DNA of 8,165 nt from the NCBI GenBank assembly GCA_964543125.1, contig CAZIWX010000111.1, positions 1-8,165 on the forward strand, written 5' to 3'. This stretch comes from CAZIWX01 sp964543125. Lineage in GTDB: Bacteria; Fidelibacterota; UBA8477. Of this stretch, positions 1 through 7,200 are shown piece after piece. Position numbers and translations under genes: made by a program. The notes under the pieces are model-generated. The model ran no database searches. It saw only the letters and a program-made list of their open reading frames with translations, and was not told the origin of the DNA. Each line of letters begins with the position of its first letter. Within the stretch, counting starts at the first letter, position 1.

Positions 1-822
1 CTTTACGTCAATGGTAAATGGGTGGATGAGAATGAAGCCCGGGTTCCCATTCAGGACGGTGGATTTTTGTATGGGAATAGTCTGTTTGAAACGGTCCGGG
101 TGGTCAAGGGGCAACTTTTCCGGTACGCCAAACATTTGGAGCGCCTGGAACAGGGCATGGCTGTTACACGTTTGAAATTGCCCGTAACCCCCGCCGCGCT
201 CTCGAACCTCTGCCGGAACTTTATTACAAAAAATGACCTGCAAGACGGACTGCTGCGGATCATCGTGACCCGGGGGACAATTACCGGAGTACCCTGGGAT
301 TTTTCCGGTGCACCCAATCTTTACATCCTCGGGCGGCCTTTTTCACCCTTGCCGGAACAGCCAGCCAAAATTGTATTCGTCCGGGAAGAAGACTATCCCA
401 TCGCCCGGTTTTATCCAGCGATCAAATCCGGAAATTATTTGGGAAATATGCTGGCCAAACATGATGCCCAACAACAGGGTGCCTTCGAGCCGGTTTTTGT
501 GAACCGGGACGGAATAATTACAGAAGGCGCCATTCGTAATGTCTTTTTCATCCGGGATCGGGCGCTATATACCCCCGGGCTGGAACTGGGGGTTTTGCCA
601 GGCGTTATTCGGGAGACTGTTCTGGAAATAGCAGCCGGTGAAGGGCTGCCAATTTTTGAAACCTATATTCAGTATGATGATGTGAATCAGTTTGATGAAG
701 CCTTCCTGTCCAGTACCGGAATTGGTATTTTACCCGTTGTGTGGCAAGGCTTTCACTCTCGGCATCATCACACCCGGCGTTTACGGAAATTATTGGAAAA
801 ACGCTTTACAGCAAGGAACTGA
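1..822 (+). CDS. PLP-dependent class IV aminotransferase (branched-chain / D-amino acid / aminodeoxychorismate lyase superfamily), 5' partial
   Basis: This is a fold-type IV PLP enzyme, predicted cytosolic. The reading frame is open to the left edge and reads LYVNGKWV before the first in-window start-like codon (GTG at 22). That segment is the usual first beta strand of the family, so the true start lies a few codons outside the window. Numbering from the GTG, visible family marks are the DGGFLYGNSLFET region (12-24), HLERL (38-42), the probable Schiff-base lysine K135 in IKSGNYLGN, the conserved glutamate E168 in ITEGAIRNVFF that contacts the pyridine nitrogen, and the phosphate-binding TPGLELGVLPGVIR segment (184-197). 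Total length (about 275 residues) is normal. The sequence around the lysine looks more like branched-chain or D-amino acid aminotransferases than classic PabC, but the substrate cannot be assigned from sequence alone. A methyltransferase gene follows after 3 bp. The superfamily call is secure; the exact reaction is open. Confidence 0.93.
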   Translation, partial: LYVNGKWVDENEARVPIQDGGFLYGNSLFETVRVVKGQLFRYAKHLERLEQGMAVTRLKLPVTPAALSNLCRNFITKNDLQDGLLRIIVTRGTITGVPWDFSGAPNLYILGRPFSPLPEQPAKIVFVREEDYPIARFYPAIKSGNYLGNMLAKHDAQQQGAFEPVFVNRDGIITEGAIRNVFFIRDRALYTPGLELGVLPGVIRETVLEIAAGEGLPIFETYIQYDDVNQFDEAFLSSTGIGILPVVWQGFHSRHHHTRRLRKLLEKRFTARN

Positions 823-825
823 ACC

Positions 826-1398
826 ATGCATAAATTTGATCCGGCCCGCGCCGCAAGATTATTGGAACCCAATCGATATCACCTGGTCAAGCCGGATAAT
901 TTACTGCAAAAGTTAGGTATCCCACCGGGTAGTACCCTTTTGGATCTGGGATGCGGTAACGGGTTTTTCACCTTTCCGGCCGCGGCTGCCATGGGGGAAG
1001 ACGGCATGGTCATCGCCGCGGATACATCTGACTATATGTTGCAATTATTAAGAGACCGGAATCCCCGGGACAATGTTCAGATTCTTAAGGTGGATGAGGT
1101 GGAAATGGATGTAGATACAAGGTCGGTGGATGGAGCGGTATTGATCAATATTTACCATGAATTTTCCGATCGTAAAGCGAATTTCGCGGAACTCAGGCGG
1201 GTCTTGAAACCGGGAGGCAAGGTTATGGTTCTGGATTGGGCGCCCGTGGCGGAAAGTCTTTCCGGTCCTCCGGTTAAACACCGGGTCGGTCTGGGAACCG
1301 CAACCCGGGAATTGGAACAGTGGGGTTTCAGGATTGAAACCAATGAACCCTATACCGCCGAGAGCTGGCTGATTATTGCCGGTTTAGCCAGAACGTGA
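826..1398 (+). CDS. Class I SAM-dependent methyltransferase
   Basis: The 190-residue product is a compact soluble Rossmann-fold methyltransferase. Motif I is LLDLGCGNG (38-46), the SAM-ribose acidic residue is probably D67 at the end of strand 2 (VIAADTS), the strand-4 region is INIYHEF (107-113), and the post-motif segment is LRRVLKPGGKVMVLDW (123-138). The N-terminal HKFDPARAARLLEPNR is typical of small stand-alone UbiE/ArsM-like methyltransferases of unassigned substrate. There is no extra substrate domain beyond the core, so a small-molecule substrate is likely but unproven. The ATG at 826 is supported by AAGGA at 813-817 with an 8-nt spacer; the site sits inside the end of the aminotransferase gene, which stops 3 bp before this start. 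The two genes are therefore almost certainly co-transcribed and translationally linked. The gene is intact. Confidence 0.9.
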   Translation: MHKFDPARAARLLEPNRYHLVKPDNLLQKLGIPPGSTLLDLGCGNGFFTFPAAAAMGEDGMVIAADTSDYMLQLLRDRNPRDNVQILKVDEVEMDVDTRSVDGAVLINIYHEFSDRKANFAELRRVLKPGGKVMVLDWAPVAESLSGPPVKHRVGLGTATRELEQWGFRIETNEPYTAESWLIIAGLART

Positions 1399-1423
1399 GC
1401 CGGTTTTATTCAGGCAACCACTC

Positions 1424-1447
1424 CCGCCGTTCGGAATGGCCCGGCGG
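1424..1447. repeat. GC-rich inverted repeat just downstream of the methyltransferase
   Basis: CCGCCG at 1424-1429 is perfectly complementary to CGGCGG at 1442-1447 across a 12-nt loop, 25 bp after the methyltransferase stop codon. No T-tract follows, so it is not a standard intrinsic terminator. It could protect the 3' end of the transcript or cause a pause. It could also be chance in GC-rich sequence. Confidence 0.4.
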
Positions 1448-1540
1448 CGGCAGGTGAGCTGCCTTCGATGAGCTCGCTCTAAAAAATATCTGGCGTGCTT
1501 CTCGTCGTCTCCACGGGTCTTCCGGGATGTAGAAGCGTTT

Positions 1541-1595
1541 TTACCACAGATCCGTCAGCGGGCGGACAAGTTTACGCGGACGAACACGGATAAAC
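1541..1595. repeat. Degenerate copy of a widespread 'CACAGAT...ACACGGATAAA' intergenic repeat
   Basis: The segment starts TTACCACAGATCCG and ends CGCGGACGAACACGGATAAA, with a loose internal periodicity of CGGAC / CGGAC / CGGAT units. On the opposite strand it reads like TTATCCGTGTTCGTCCGCG ... ATCTGTGGTAA. I recognise this from memory as the low-complexity family of intergenic sequence ('atccgtgttcatccgtg...atctgtggtta') scattered through many environmental bacterial genomes. This copy carries several mismatches, so it looks old. Its function is unknown to me. It lies in the convergent spacer, the usual kind of location for such elements. Confidence 0.55.
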
Positions 1596-1682
1596 CCCAA
1601 AAATTCTGGATCTGGATGAGGCCATATAAAAACGACCTTAAAGGTATTACGCCCGGACCTCTTTTTTTTAGCACTGCCTGGC

Positions 1683-1712
1683 AAAAAAAGCCCCTCGGAA
1701 TACGAGGGGCTT
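1683..1712 (-). terminator. Intrinsic terminator of the minus-strand TPR lipoprotein gene
   Basis: A perfect 10-bp stem (1688-1697 with 1703-1712, core AGCCCCTCG/CGAGGGGCT) closes a 5-nt loop. Read on the minus strand it is followed directly by a run of seven Ts, which is A7 at 1683-1689 on the plus strand, partly in the stem. It begins about 30 bp after the TPR gene's stop codon. On the plus strand the stem is followed by TTAAAAACG and not by a T-run, so it is expected to work in one direction only. Confidence 0.9.
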
Positions 1713-1741
1713 AAAAACGCCTTGGCTGGCTGAGAAAAGAC

Positions 1742-2785
1742 TTACAAATTCTTTTCCAGTTTTTCGAACGCTTTGTATTTTTTAGTGTCACCGAGCCGGT
1801 AATAGATGAGTTTCAGTTCATGAACCAATTCTTTATTGGATTGATCAATGGCGTAGGCCTGTTCCAAATACCCTTGGGCGGTTTTGTAGTCTTCTAGGCG
1901 TTCATAAGCTAAACCGGCATTGAAGAAGGCGTCGGAGGCATCCGGTGTTAGCTTGGAAACGGCAACAAAATGTGTAGCGGCAGCTTTGAAGTTTTTCTGT
2001 TGAAAATACAGCACGCCGAGATTATACAGCAGATCGGGGTTCTCCGGATCCGCCGCGATGGCGTTCTTATAAGCCCCGACGGCTTTGAGTTTGTCACCCA
2101 TGGCATCGTAAACAAACGCAATCTGCTTGATGACACTCACATTGCTGGAGTCCATTTCCAAAGCCCGGTCGAAATAGGTGAGGGCCCGCTCATAAGCCTT
2201 CTCCTTGTAGTAAATAGCACCGAGGTTGATAAAATTAGCAATATCCGGGGTATCCAGCTTGATAGCTTCCTCCATGGTGGCTTTGGCACTGTCGATATCT
2301 CCATGCTGGAGATAAACCTGAGCCAGGGTAGTATAGGAATCACTTTTTTGCGGATCGATGATAATACATGTTTTAAAAGCATTGACCGCCACGGCATGCG
2401 CCGCTTCGGCGTCTTTGGCAGTGCCCTTGAGGATGGCATTGTAATTATTGGCGCCGCTATTAAAATTTTCGATCCAATACTTCTTCTTAACCTGTTTTAC
2501 CTTGTCGGCATACTGAGGACTGATGGAACTTGCCAAATCCAGATATTTGACCATCGCTACCCAATTTTTTGAGCGATTGTATATCTCTGAACCCAACAAA
2601 TAAGCCGGATCGGCGTTAGCCGGCTCATTGTTAACCGCCAACAATAATTGTTCTTCGGCTTTTTCCCAGTTCTGTTGCTGAATATAGAGCTTGGCTGAAG
2701 TCAATTCCGTGGATTGACACCCGCTAAAGCCTATCAGGCCTACCAGGACAGTCCCTAATAAAGCGATGGGAAAACGACTTCTCAT
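1742..2785 (-). CDS. TPR-repeat outer-envelope lipoprotein
   Basis: The 347-residue product is a probable lipid-anchored solenoid of tetratricopeptide repeats, a protein-interaction scaffold with no catalytic motif. Residues 1-22 form a signal peptide (MRSRF, then a hydrophobic stretch) ending in a GFSGC lipobox, so C23 is the predicted acylated residue. Phenylalanine at -3 is tolerated but less common than leucine. About eight TPR-like helix pairs follow: two at 28-91, a less regular linker around 92-130, then repeats through about 345. Clear examples are ANFINLGAIYYKEKAYERAL and PDLLYNLGVLYFQQKNFKAA. The frame is open further upstream to a TTG at 2842, but the ATG at 2785 is chosen because it has AAAGGAG five bases upstream and begins the signal peptide, and because the likely promoter overlaps the longer start. 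It is monocistronic, with its own promoter and terminator, and divergent from the DUF456 gene. The partner is unknown. Confidence 0.88.
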   Translation of the reverse strand: MRSRFPIALLGTVLVGLIGFSGCQSTELTSAKLYIQQQNWEKAEEQLLLAVNNEPANADPAYLLGSEIYNRSKNWVAMVKYLDLASSISPQYADKVKQVKKKYWIENFNSGANNYNAILKGTAKDAEAAHAVAVNAFKTCIIIDPQKSDSYTTLAQVYLQHGDIDSAKATMEEAIKLDTPDIANFINLGAIYYKEKAYERALTYFDRALEMDSSNVSVIKQIAFVYDAMGDKLKAVGAYKNAIAADPENPDLLYNLGVLYFQQKNFKAAATHFVAVSKLTPDASDAFFNAGLAYERLEDYKTAQGYLEQAYAIDQSNKELVHELKLIYYRLGDTKKYKAFEKLEKNL

Positions 2786-2790
2786 CGTAT

Positions 2791-2797
2791 CTCCTTT
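2791..2797 (-). promoter_or_regulatory. Strong Shine-Dalgarno that fixes the TPR lipoprotein start
   Basis: On the minus strand the sequence reads AAAGGAG, then ATACG, then the ATG at 2785. This near-consensus site with a 5-nt spacer rules in the 347-residue form that begins with a lipoprotein signal peptide. It rules out the 19-residue upstream extension. Confidence 0.85.
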
Positions 2798-2841
2798 ACA
2801 CCGTTTAGAATTAAAATTTTTCATCCTTTTCATCGCCGGCA

Positions 2842-2870
2842 AATATATCCGGCCTCACTTCTTCTCACAA
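2842..2870 (-). promoter_or_regulatory. Predicted sigma70-like promoter of the TPR lipoprotein gene
   Basis: On the minus strand a -35-like TTGTGA (plus-strand 2865-2870, 4 of 6 consensus bases) is followed by exactly 17 nt and a -10-like TATATT (plus-strand 2842-2847, 5 of 6). Transcription would begin near 2835, giving a leader of about 50 nt before the ATG at 2785. The -10 element overlaps the alternative TTG start at 2842, which is further reason to reject that start. I saw no equally good promoter facing the other way in this intergenic region. Confidence 0.55.
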
Positions 2871-2944
2871 GCGCTTAACGAACCCGCTGCTCATTTCCCT
2901 GGCAATAGTCTTGCCAATCCAAGAATCAATTAGGTCGGCCGGGC

Positions 2945-2948
2945 AGGA
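2945..2948 (+). promoter_or_regulatory. Ribosome binding site that selects the DUF456 start
   Basis: AGGA lies 6 nt before the ATG at 2955. The in-frame ATG at 3015 has AGG directly abutting it with no spacer, so the upstream ATG is preferred, although the protein family's homologous region starts near the second methionine. Confidence 0.6.
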
Positions 2949-2954
2949 ATAAAA

Positions 2955-3515
2955 ATGTTTCTCTGCACGAATCTCCTGTTTTCAGCCGTTAAAAACGGAT
3001 TAGGTTTAGTCAGGATGAGTATCTTGATTGGAATCGGCCTGGCGTTGCTCACTCTCGTAGCGGCCATTACCACCTGGTTTGGAATTTCAGGCCCTTTGAT
3101 TCTGGCCGGCGTCACCTTGCTCTGGGGTATTTTTAGCCATTTCCAAACTATTTCCGGGGGCCAGGTTTTTACGGTCGTGCTCATCGCAATCGGTCTGGAA
3201 GGTGTGGAAATTTTTATGGGCGGCTGGGCAGCCAGAAAATATGGTGCGACGAGGAAATCCATGTGGTTTGCGATTTTAGGCGGATTCTTCGGAACAATCG
3301 TTGGGGCAAGTCTGTTCCTGTTTTTCGGAGCTCTGCTGGGCTTGTTGGCCGGCGCCTATCTCGGCGCCTATCTCGGTGAACTCTCCGCCGGAAAATCCGA
3401 ATCAGCCGCCCGCCGGGCAGCCCTGGGAGCCTTAATGGGAAATATTGCCGGCAAATCCATCAAAATGGCCGCGGCCGTGGTCATGGGTGGCTGGCTCATT
3501 CAACAGGTGATTTGA
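2955..3515 (+). CDS. DUF456 family membrane protein
   Basis: The 186-residue product is a small, strongly hydrophobic, glycine-rich inner-membrane protein matching what I know of DUF456 (PF04306). Hydrophobic segments lie at about 21-40, 44-62, 70-88, 104-126, 127-143 and 170-184. The family-like hallmark is WAARKYGATRKSMWFAILGG (91-110), a short basic loop leading into a glycine-rich helix. It is followed by GAYLGAYLGEL (133-143) and GALMGNIAGKSIK (158-170). Family members have no established function; the glycine-zipper look suggests tight helix packing or oligomerisation, which is inference. The first 20 residues precede the conserved region and depend on the start choice (AGGA before the ATG at 2955). 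The next gene begins within about 8 bp of this stop, so it is probably the first visible gene of the DUF4159/DUF4175 operon. A perfect tandem 12-bp duplication encodes the doubled GAYL. Confidence 0.8.
   Translation: MFLCTNLLFSAVKNGLGLVRMSILIGIGLALLTLVAAITTWFGISGPLILAGVTLLWGIFSHFQTISGGQVFTVVLIAIGLEGVEIFMGGWAARKYGATRKSMWFAILGGFFGTIVGASLFLFFGALLGLLAGAYLGAYLGELSAGKSESAARRAALGALMGNIAGKSIKMAAAVVMGGWLIQQVI
3351..3374 (+). repeat. Perfect tandem 12-bp duplication inside the DUF456 gene
   Basis: GGCGCCTATCTC occurs twice back to back (3351-3362 and 3363-3374). It encodes the doubled GAYL of a glycine-rich transmembrane helix in frame. Gain or loss of a unit would keep the frame but shift helix length by four residues. 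Confidence 0.75.
3505..3510 (+). promoter_or_regulatory. Shine-Dalgarno candidate for the DUF4159 gene, within the end of the DUF456 gene
   Basis: AGGTGA matches the 3' half of the consensus, but its distances are awkward: 1 nt to TTG 3512 and 13 nt to ATG 3524. ATG 3551 has no clear site of its own. Translational coupling to the DUF456 stop at 3513-3515 may matter more than this site. Confidence 0.4.
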
Positions 3516-3523
3516 TTCATTTT

Positions 3524-4198
3524 ATGCCGGCGGTAAATTTTAATCGAATAATGCGTTTCAGCCTGGTCCTGCTTTCGCTCGGCCTGGTTTCCAGTGTGTG
3601 GAGTCAGGAATTTCACATTACCCGGCTGAAATATCCCGGCGGTGGTGATTGGTATTCTAATCCCAGCTCGCTACCCAACCTCATCGAGTTTATCGGCCGG
3701 AACACCAACATTCCCATTGATCCCAAAGCCTATCGGGCGGAACTCACCGATGGTGATCTATACAACCACCCGTTTCTGTATATGAATGGTCATGGCAATG
3801 TGCGCTTTACCGATGCAGAAATCCGTATCTTACGCGATTACCTGATCGCCGGTGGATTTCTCCAGGCGGATGACAATTACGGAATGGACGAATCCTTCCG
3901 CCGGGAAATGAAACGCGTTTTCCCAAAAAAGAAACTGGTGCCGCTGCCCTGGGACCACCCCATTTTTCATTGTTATTATGACTTTCCAAAAGGCAGCCCC
4001 AAGATCCACGAACACGATGGTAAACCGGCCCAACTCCTCGGTCTGTTCGATAAGGGCCGCCTGATTGTGGTTTATTCCTATCAAACCGACCTGGGTGATG
4101 GTTGGGAGGATCTGGAAGTCCATCAGGATGGACCCGCCAAACACGCCGCCGCATTAAAAATGGGGACCAATATTGTGGTCTATGCCATGACGCATTAA
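3524..4198 (+). CDS. Exported DUF4159 domain protein
   Basis: The 224-residue product has an N-terminal export signal and then one DUF4159 domain (PF13709) filling the rest. With the ATG at 3524 the hydrophobic core is at about 11-26, with a plausible cleavage at VWS|Q (27/28). Family marks are FHITRLKYPGGGDWYSNP (30-47), HPFLYMNGHG (82-91), LRDYLIAGGFLQADDNYG (103-120), RREMKRVFP (126-134) and LPWDHPIF (141-148). From memory, DUF4159 has a glutamine-amidotransferase/ThuA-like fold; here no cysteine sits at the GGFLQADD turn, so enzymatic activity is doubtful. The family often accompanies MoxR, DUF58 and VWA genes. Starts at TTG 3512 (overlapping the DUF456 stop) and ATG 3551 also give workable signal peptides; 3524 is a compromise. 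The DUF4175-like gene follows 22 bp after the stop. Confidence 0.85.
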   Translation: MPAVNFNRIMRFSLVLLSLGLVSSVWSQEFHITRLKYPGGGDWYSNPSSLPNLIEFIGRNTNIPIDPKAYRAELTDGDLYNHPFLYMNGHGNVRFTDAEIRILRDYLIAGGFLQADDNYGMDESFRREMKRVFPKKKLVPLPWDHPIFHCYYDFPKGSPKIHEHDGKPAQLLGLFDKGRLIVVYSYQTDLGDGWEDLEVHQDGPAKHAAALKMGTNIVVYAMTH

Positions 4199-4220
4199 CC
4201 CACTTTGGATACTTAAACAC

Positions 4221-7200
4221 ATGTCCAACCGTTTACCGGAAACCCTCCAACTTACAGCTCAGGCCAAGGAATTGGCTAAAGGCCGGCTGTTGATCGGGTT
4301 GACGATCTGGTGTACGGTGCTGCCGGCTGCTTTTGCAGGCTTTACCTGGCTGGAAAGTTGGCGCTATTTTCCAACCTCGGTCCGCTTGGTCCTGGACCTG
4401 ATTTTGGTGATCGCCGGGCTGGGCAGCCTGGTCCTGCTAACCGGATACTATTTTATGCTGAAGAGCCAACGGCTGCCCGCGGCCCAGCCCCTCCGGTTGG
4501 CCCGGGCTGTGATTCACACCCGGAATTCGGCGCGGGATACGATTCTCAATGCGGTTCAATTGGTCGAGCAATCAGAGTCATTTGCCAGGCTGGGCATTTC
4601 CTCCACTCTCACCACCGCGGCGGTAGCCCGGGGCGCGAAAATAGCCGCAACCCTACCGGTCGATTTGCTCTATCCCACCGAGATGCAGTACCGCTGGAAC
4701 CGCCGATTTCTGCTCGTCCTGATTCCGGTGCTAATTGTATATGCGCTCAATTTTTCCGCCATGAATACCGCCGCGCTCCGCTTATGGCAACCCCGCACCG
4801 TGTTTCCCTACCCCGTTCCCGTAGACCTCGCCCTGGATGCCAATCAATCCGAGTTTCTGGCCGGAGATACGGTATTAATAGCCGGTCAATTGCGTGGCCG
4901 TCACTTTGATCAGGTTAGCTTGATCCAGACCGATAAGGAAGGTGAGCGTCAGTTTACGGTTCCGGTAAAACACCATGTTTTCCGCTTGAATCTGCCCCAT
5001 GTCAGCCGGAGTTTTAGTATCCTGGGTCAAGTGAAAAACAAGCGTTTTTGGGAACCCTGGCGGAACCAAAAATCCAACTTACTCAACATCACCGTGATTA
5101 ATCGGCCGGTGGTGCAGCAGTTGACGGTAAAAATCCGGCCACCCGCCTATACCAAATTACCCGTTTCCGTCCATAGCCGGGATATTTTGGAGATTAATGC
5201 CCTGCGTGGTTCGAAAATCGGTCTGAACGGGCTCGCCTCGAAACCGGTGACGCAGGCAATAGCCGTTTTTCAATCCGGTGATTCACTGCCTCTCCAGGTG
5301 AGCGGGCAGCAATTTCAGGGAGCGTTTACGCTGAAGGGAAATGATACTTTCTGGTTACAGGTTGTGGATGATGAGGGTGTCTCCAACCTCAATCCGCTGA
5401 AATATCCGGTGTATGCCGGTGCGGACGCGCCACCTTTGGCAAAAGTTCTGGTCCCGGCCCGGGATGTACTGCTCAATGAGGCCCTGCAGTTACCGTTGCG
5501 GGTTAAACTGGACGATGATTTTGGCTTTTCGCGCTTAAGCCTGAATTATCAAATCCGTCACCCGGACTACCTGCAACCGGACACGACCCGTTATTCGGAA
5601 ACAATCAAATTGCCCCGGGTGCACGAAAAAACCCTGGAAGCCGCTTACAACTGGGCTCTGTCCGGTTTGAATTTAAATCCGGAAGACGGCGTGGATTATT
5701 GGTTCACGGTCTGGGACAATGATCGCATCACCGGACCCAAATCCACCCGGACCCGGATCTGGAGTGCCCGGTTGCCTTCACTGGTGGAGATGTTCCAGGC
5801 TGTAAACCAGGCCAACGATCAGGTTAAAAGCCAGACTGAAGATGTTTTGGAGGCGGTGAAGAGCATCAAGGAAAAAGTAGATGAACTGGCCCTGGAGGTG
5901 ACTAAAAATCCCCAAATGTCCTGGGAACAACAGCAGGAGGCCAAACAAACTATCACCGAAACCGAAACGCTCCAGCAGCAGTTGAACGATATCAGTGAAA
6001 AACTGGATCAGATGATCAAGGCTTCCCGGGAACAGGATCTGTTCGACCAGGAAACCCTGGATAAATACAGCGAACTCCAGAATCTATTTCAGGAACTCCT
6101 GACCCCGGAATTGAAGGCGGCCATGGAGAAATTGCGCCAGGCAATGGATGCCAACGATCCCCGGCAAATTCAAAACGCCATGCAGGATTTTCAGGCATCC
6201 ATGGAAAATTTTAAACAAAGCGTGGAACGGACCCTGGAAATATTTAAGCGAGTGCAGATTGAGCAGAAACTGGACGAATTGAGTAAGCGGCTCACCGATT
6301 TGGCCAATCGACAGCAGGAGCTGGTGCAGGATCTAAAATCCAACGATCCGGCCAGGACTCAGACCGACGCAATCAAAGAACAAAAAATTTCCGATGAATA
6401 CCGGGCCGCCGAGAAAACAGCCCGGGATTTAAATGCTCTGCTCCGGGATCAGCAGGAGGTTGACCCCCGGCCGGCCTCTGAATTTCAACAGGCCATGCAA
6501 GCATCTCAGACGGATACGAATCTAGAGCAGGCATTAAGCATGCTGAAGCAGAATCAAGTGCTCCAGTCCCGGACGCCTGCTCAGCAGGCCCGGCAATCCT
6601 TGCAACAATTGGCGCAACAAGCCCTGAAAATGCAGCAGGCCCTGCAACAGCAGATGATGTCGGAGGTGCTGTCGGCCTTCCGCAATATTATGCTGAAGAC
6701 CTTAGGTTTGTCTCAGATGCAGGAAGACTTGGAAAATCAAACCCGTGATATTCCCCGGCACAGCAGCCGGATTCGCGACCGGGCGGATCAACAAATGGCG
6801 CTAACGGAAGGTCTGAAAAAAATCGCCGCCGATTTAAATGCTTTATCCAACCAGACTTTCGCAGTGGGACCTAAACTGGGACAAGCGTTGGGACGCAGCC
6901 AATCGCAGATGCAATCCGCCATCGCCCGGATGGAGAATCGCTCACCAGCTCAAGCCGCAAAGGCCCAAGCCCGGGCCCGGGAGGCGCTGAACCTGGCCGC
7001 CGAACAACTCTCAAGCGCCATGCAAAATCTCCAACAGGGCGGCCAGAGCAGCGGATTCGACCAGTATATGCGGCAGTTGCAGAATATGGCCGGTCAACAA
7101 CAAGGGCTGAATCAGCAGACCCAATTAGGCTTGGGAAACATGTCTGTGATGCAGCAACTGGCCGAGCGTCAAATGGCATTGCGCCAAAATTTGCAACAAA

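Larger units (their letters stand above)
1399..1741. other. Gene-free convergent intergenic region
   Basis: This 343-bp stretch separates the plus-strand methyltransferase from the minus-strand TPR lipoprotein, and I see no credible coding sequence in it. It holds, left to right, a GC-rich inverted repeat (1424-1447), a weak hairpin with 6-bp arms (1497-1502 with 1531-1536) followed by five Ts, a degenerate interspersed-repeat copy (1541-1595), a poor plus-strand terminator candidate (AGGT 1642-1645 with ACCT 1657-1660, then T8 at 1662-1669), and the clear minus-strand terminator (1683-1712). The methyltransferase transcript has no textbook terminator; the weak hairpins could share the job. 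Confidence 0.7.

Noticed and set aside
1497..1536. Hairpin GCTTCT/AGAAGC followed by T5 as a methyltransferase terminator or small RNA
   Set aside because: The stem is six pairs with a 28-nt loop and no strong internal pairing, so it could easily be chance.
1642..1669. Plus-strand intrinsic terminator before the T8 run
   Set aside because: The only stem is 4 bp (AGGT/ACCT) with an 11-nt loop, or slightly longer with a bulge, which is too weak to call; it is noted only as a possibility in the intergenic entry.
1970..2572. Long plus-strand open frame (200 codons) opposite the TPR lipoprotein
   Set aside because: It lies wholly inside a well-supported gene with signal peptide, TPR repeats, promoter and terminator; its translation shows no family features and it has no credible start context.
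2786..2842. Longer TPR lipoprotein beginning at TTG 2842
   Set aside because: The added 19 residues would bury the lipoprotein signal peptide, the start overlaps the likely -10 element, and the ATG at 2785 has a near-perfect ribosome site.
2880..2954. Plus-strand promoter for the DUF456 operon
   Set aside because: TTGCCA near 2913 looks like a -35 element, but no acceptable -10 lies 16-18 nt downstream; the promoter may use another sigma factor or I may be missing it.
3807..4220. Minus-strand open frames opposite the DUF4159 gene
   Set aside because: They fall within the conserved DUF4159 domain and extend into its short downstream gap; no domain, signal peptide or ribosome site supports them.
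4310..4909. Plus-strand open frame of 199 codons overlapping the DUF4175-like N-terminus
   Set aside because: It is out of frame with a gene whose three membrane helices and family motifs are clear; the alternative product is Pro/Gly/Arg-rich, typical of a frame shadow.
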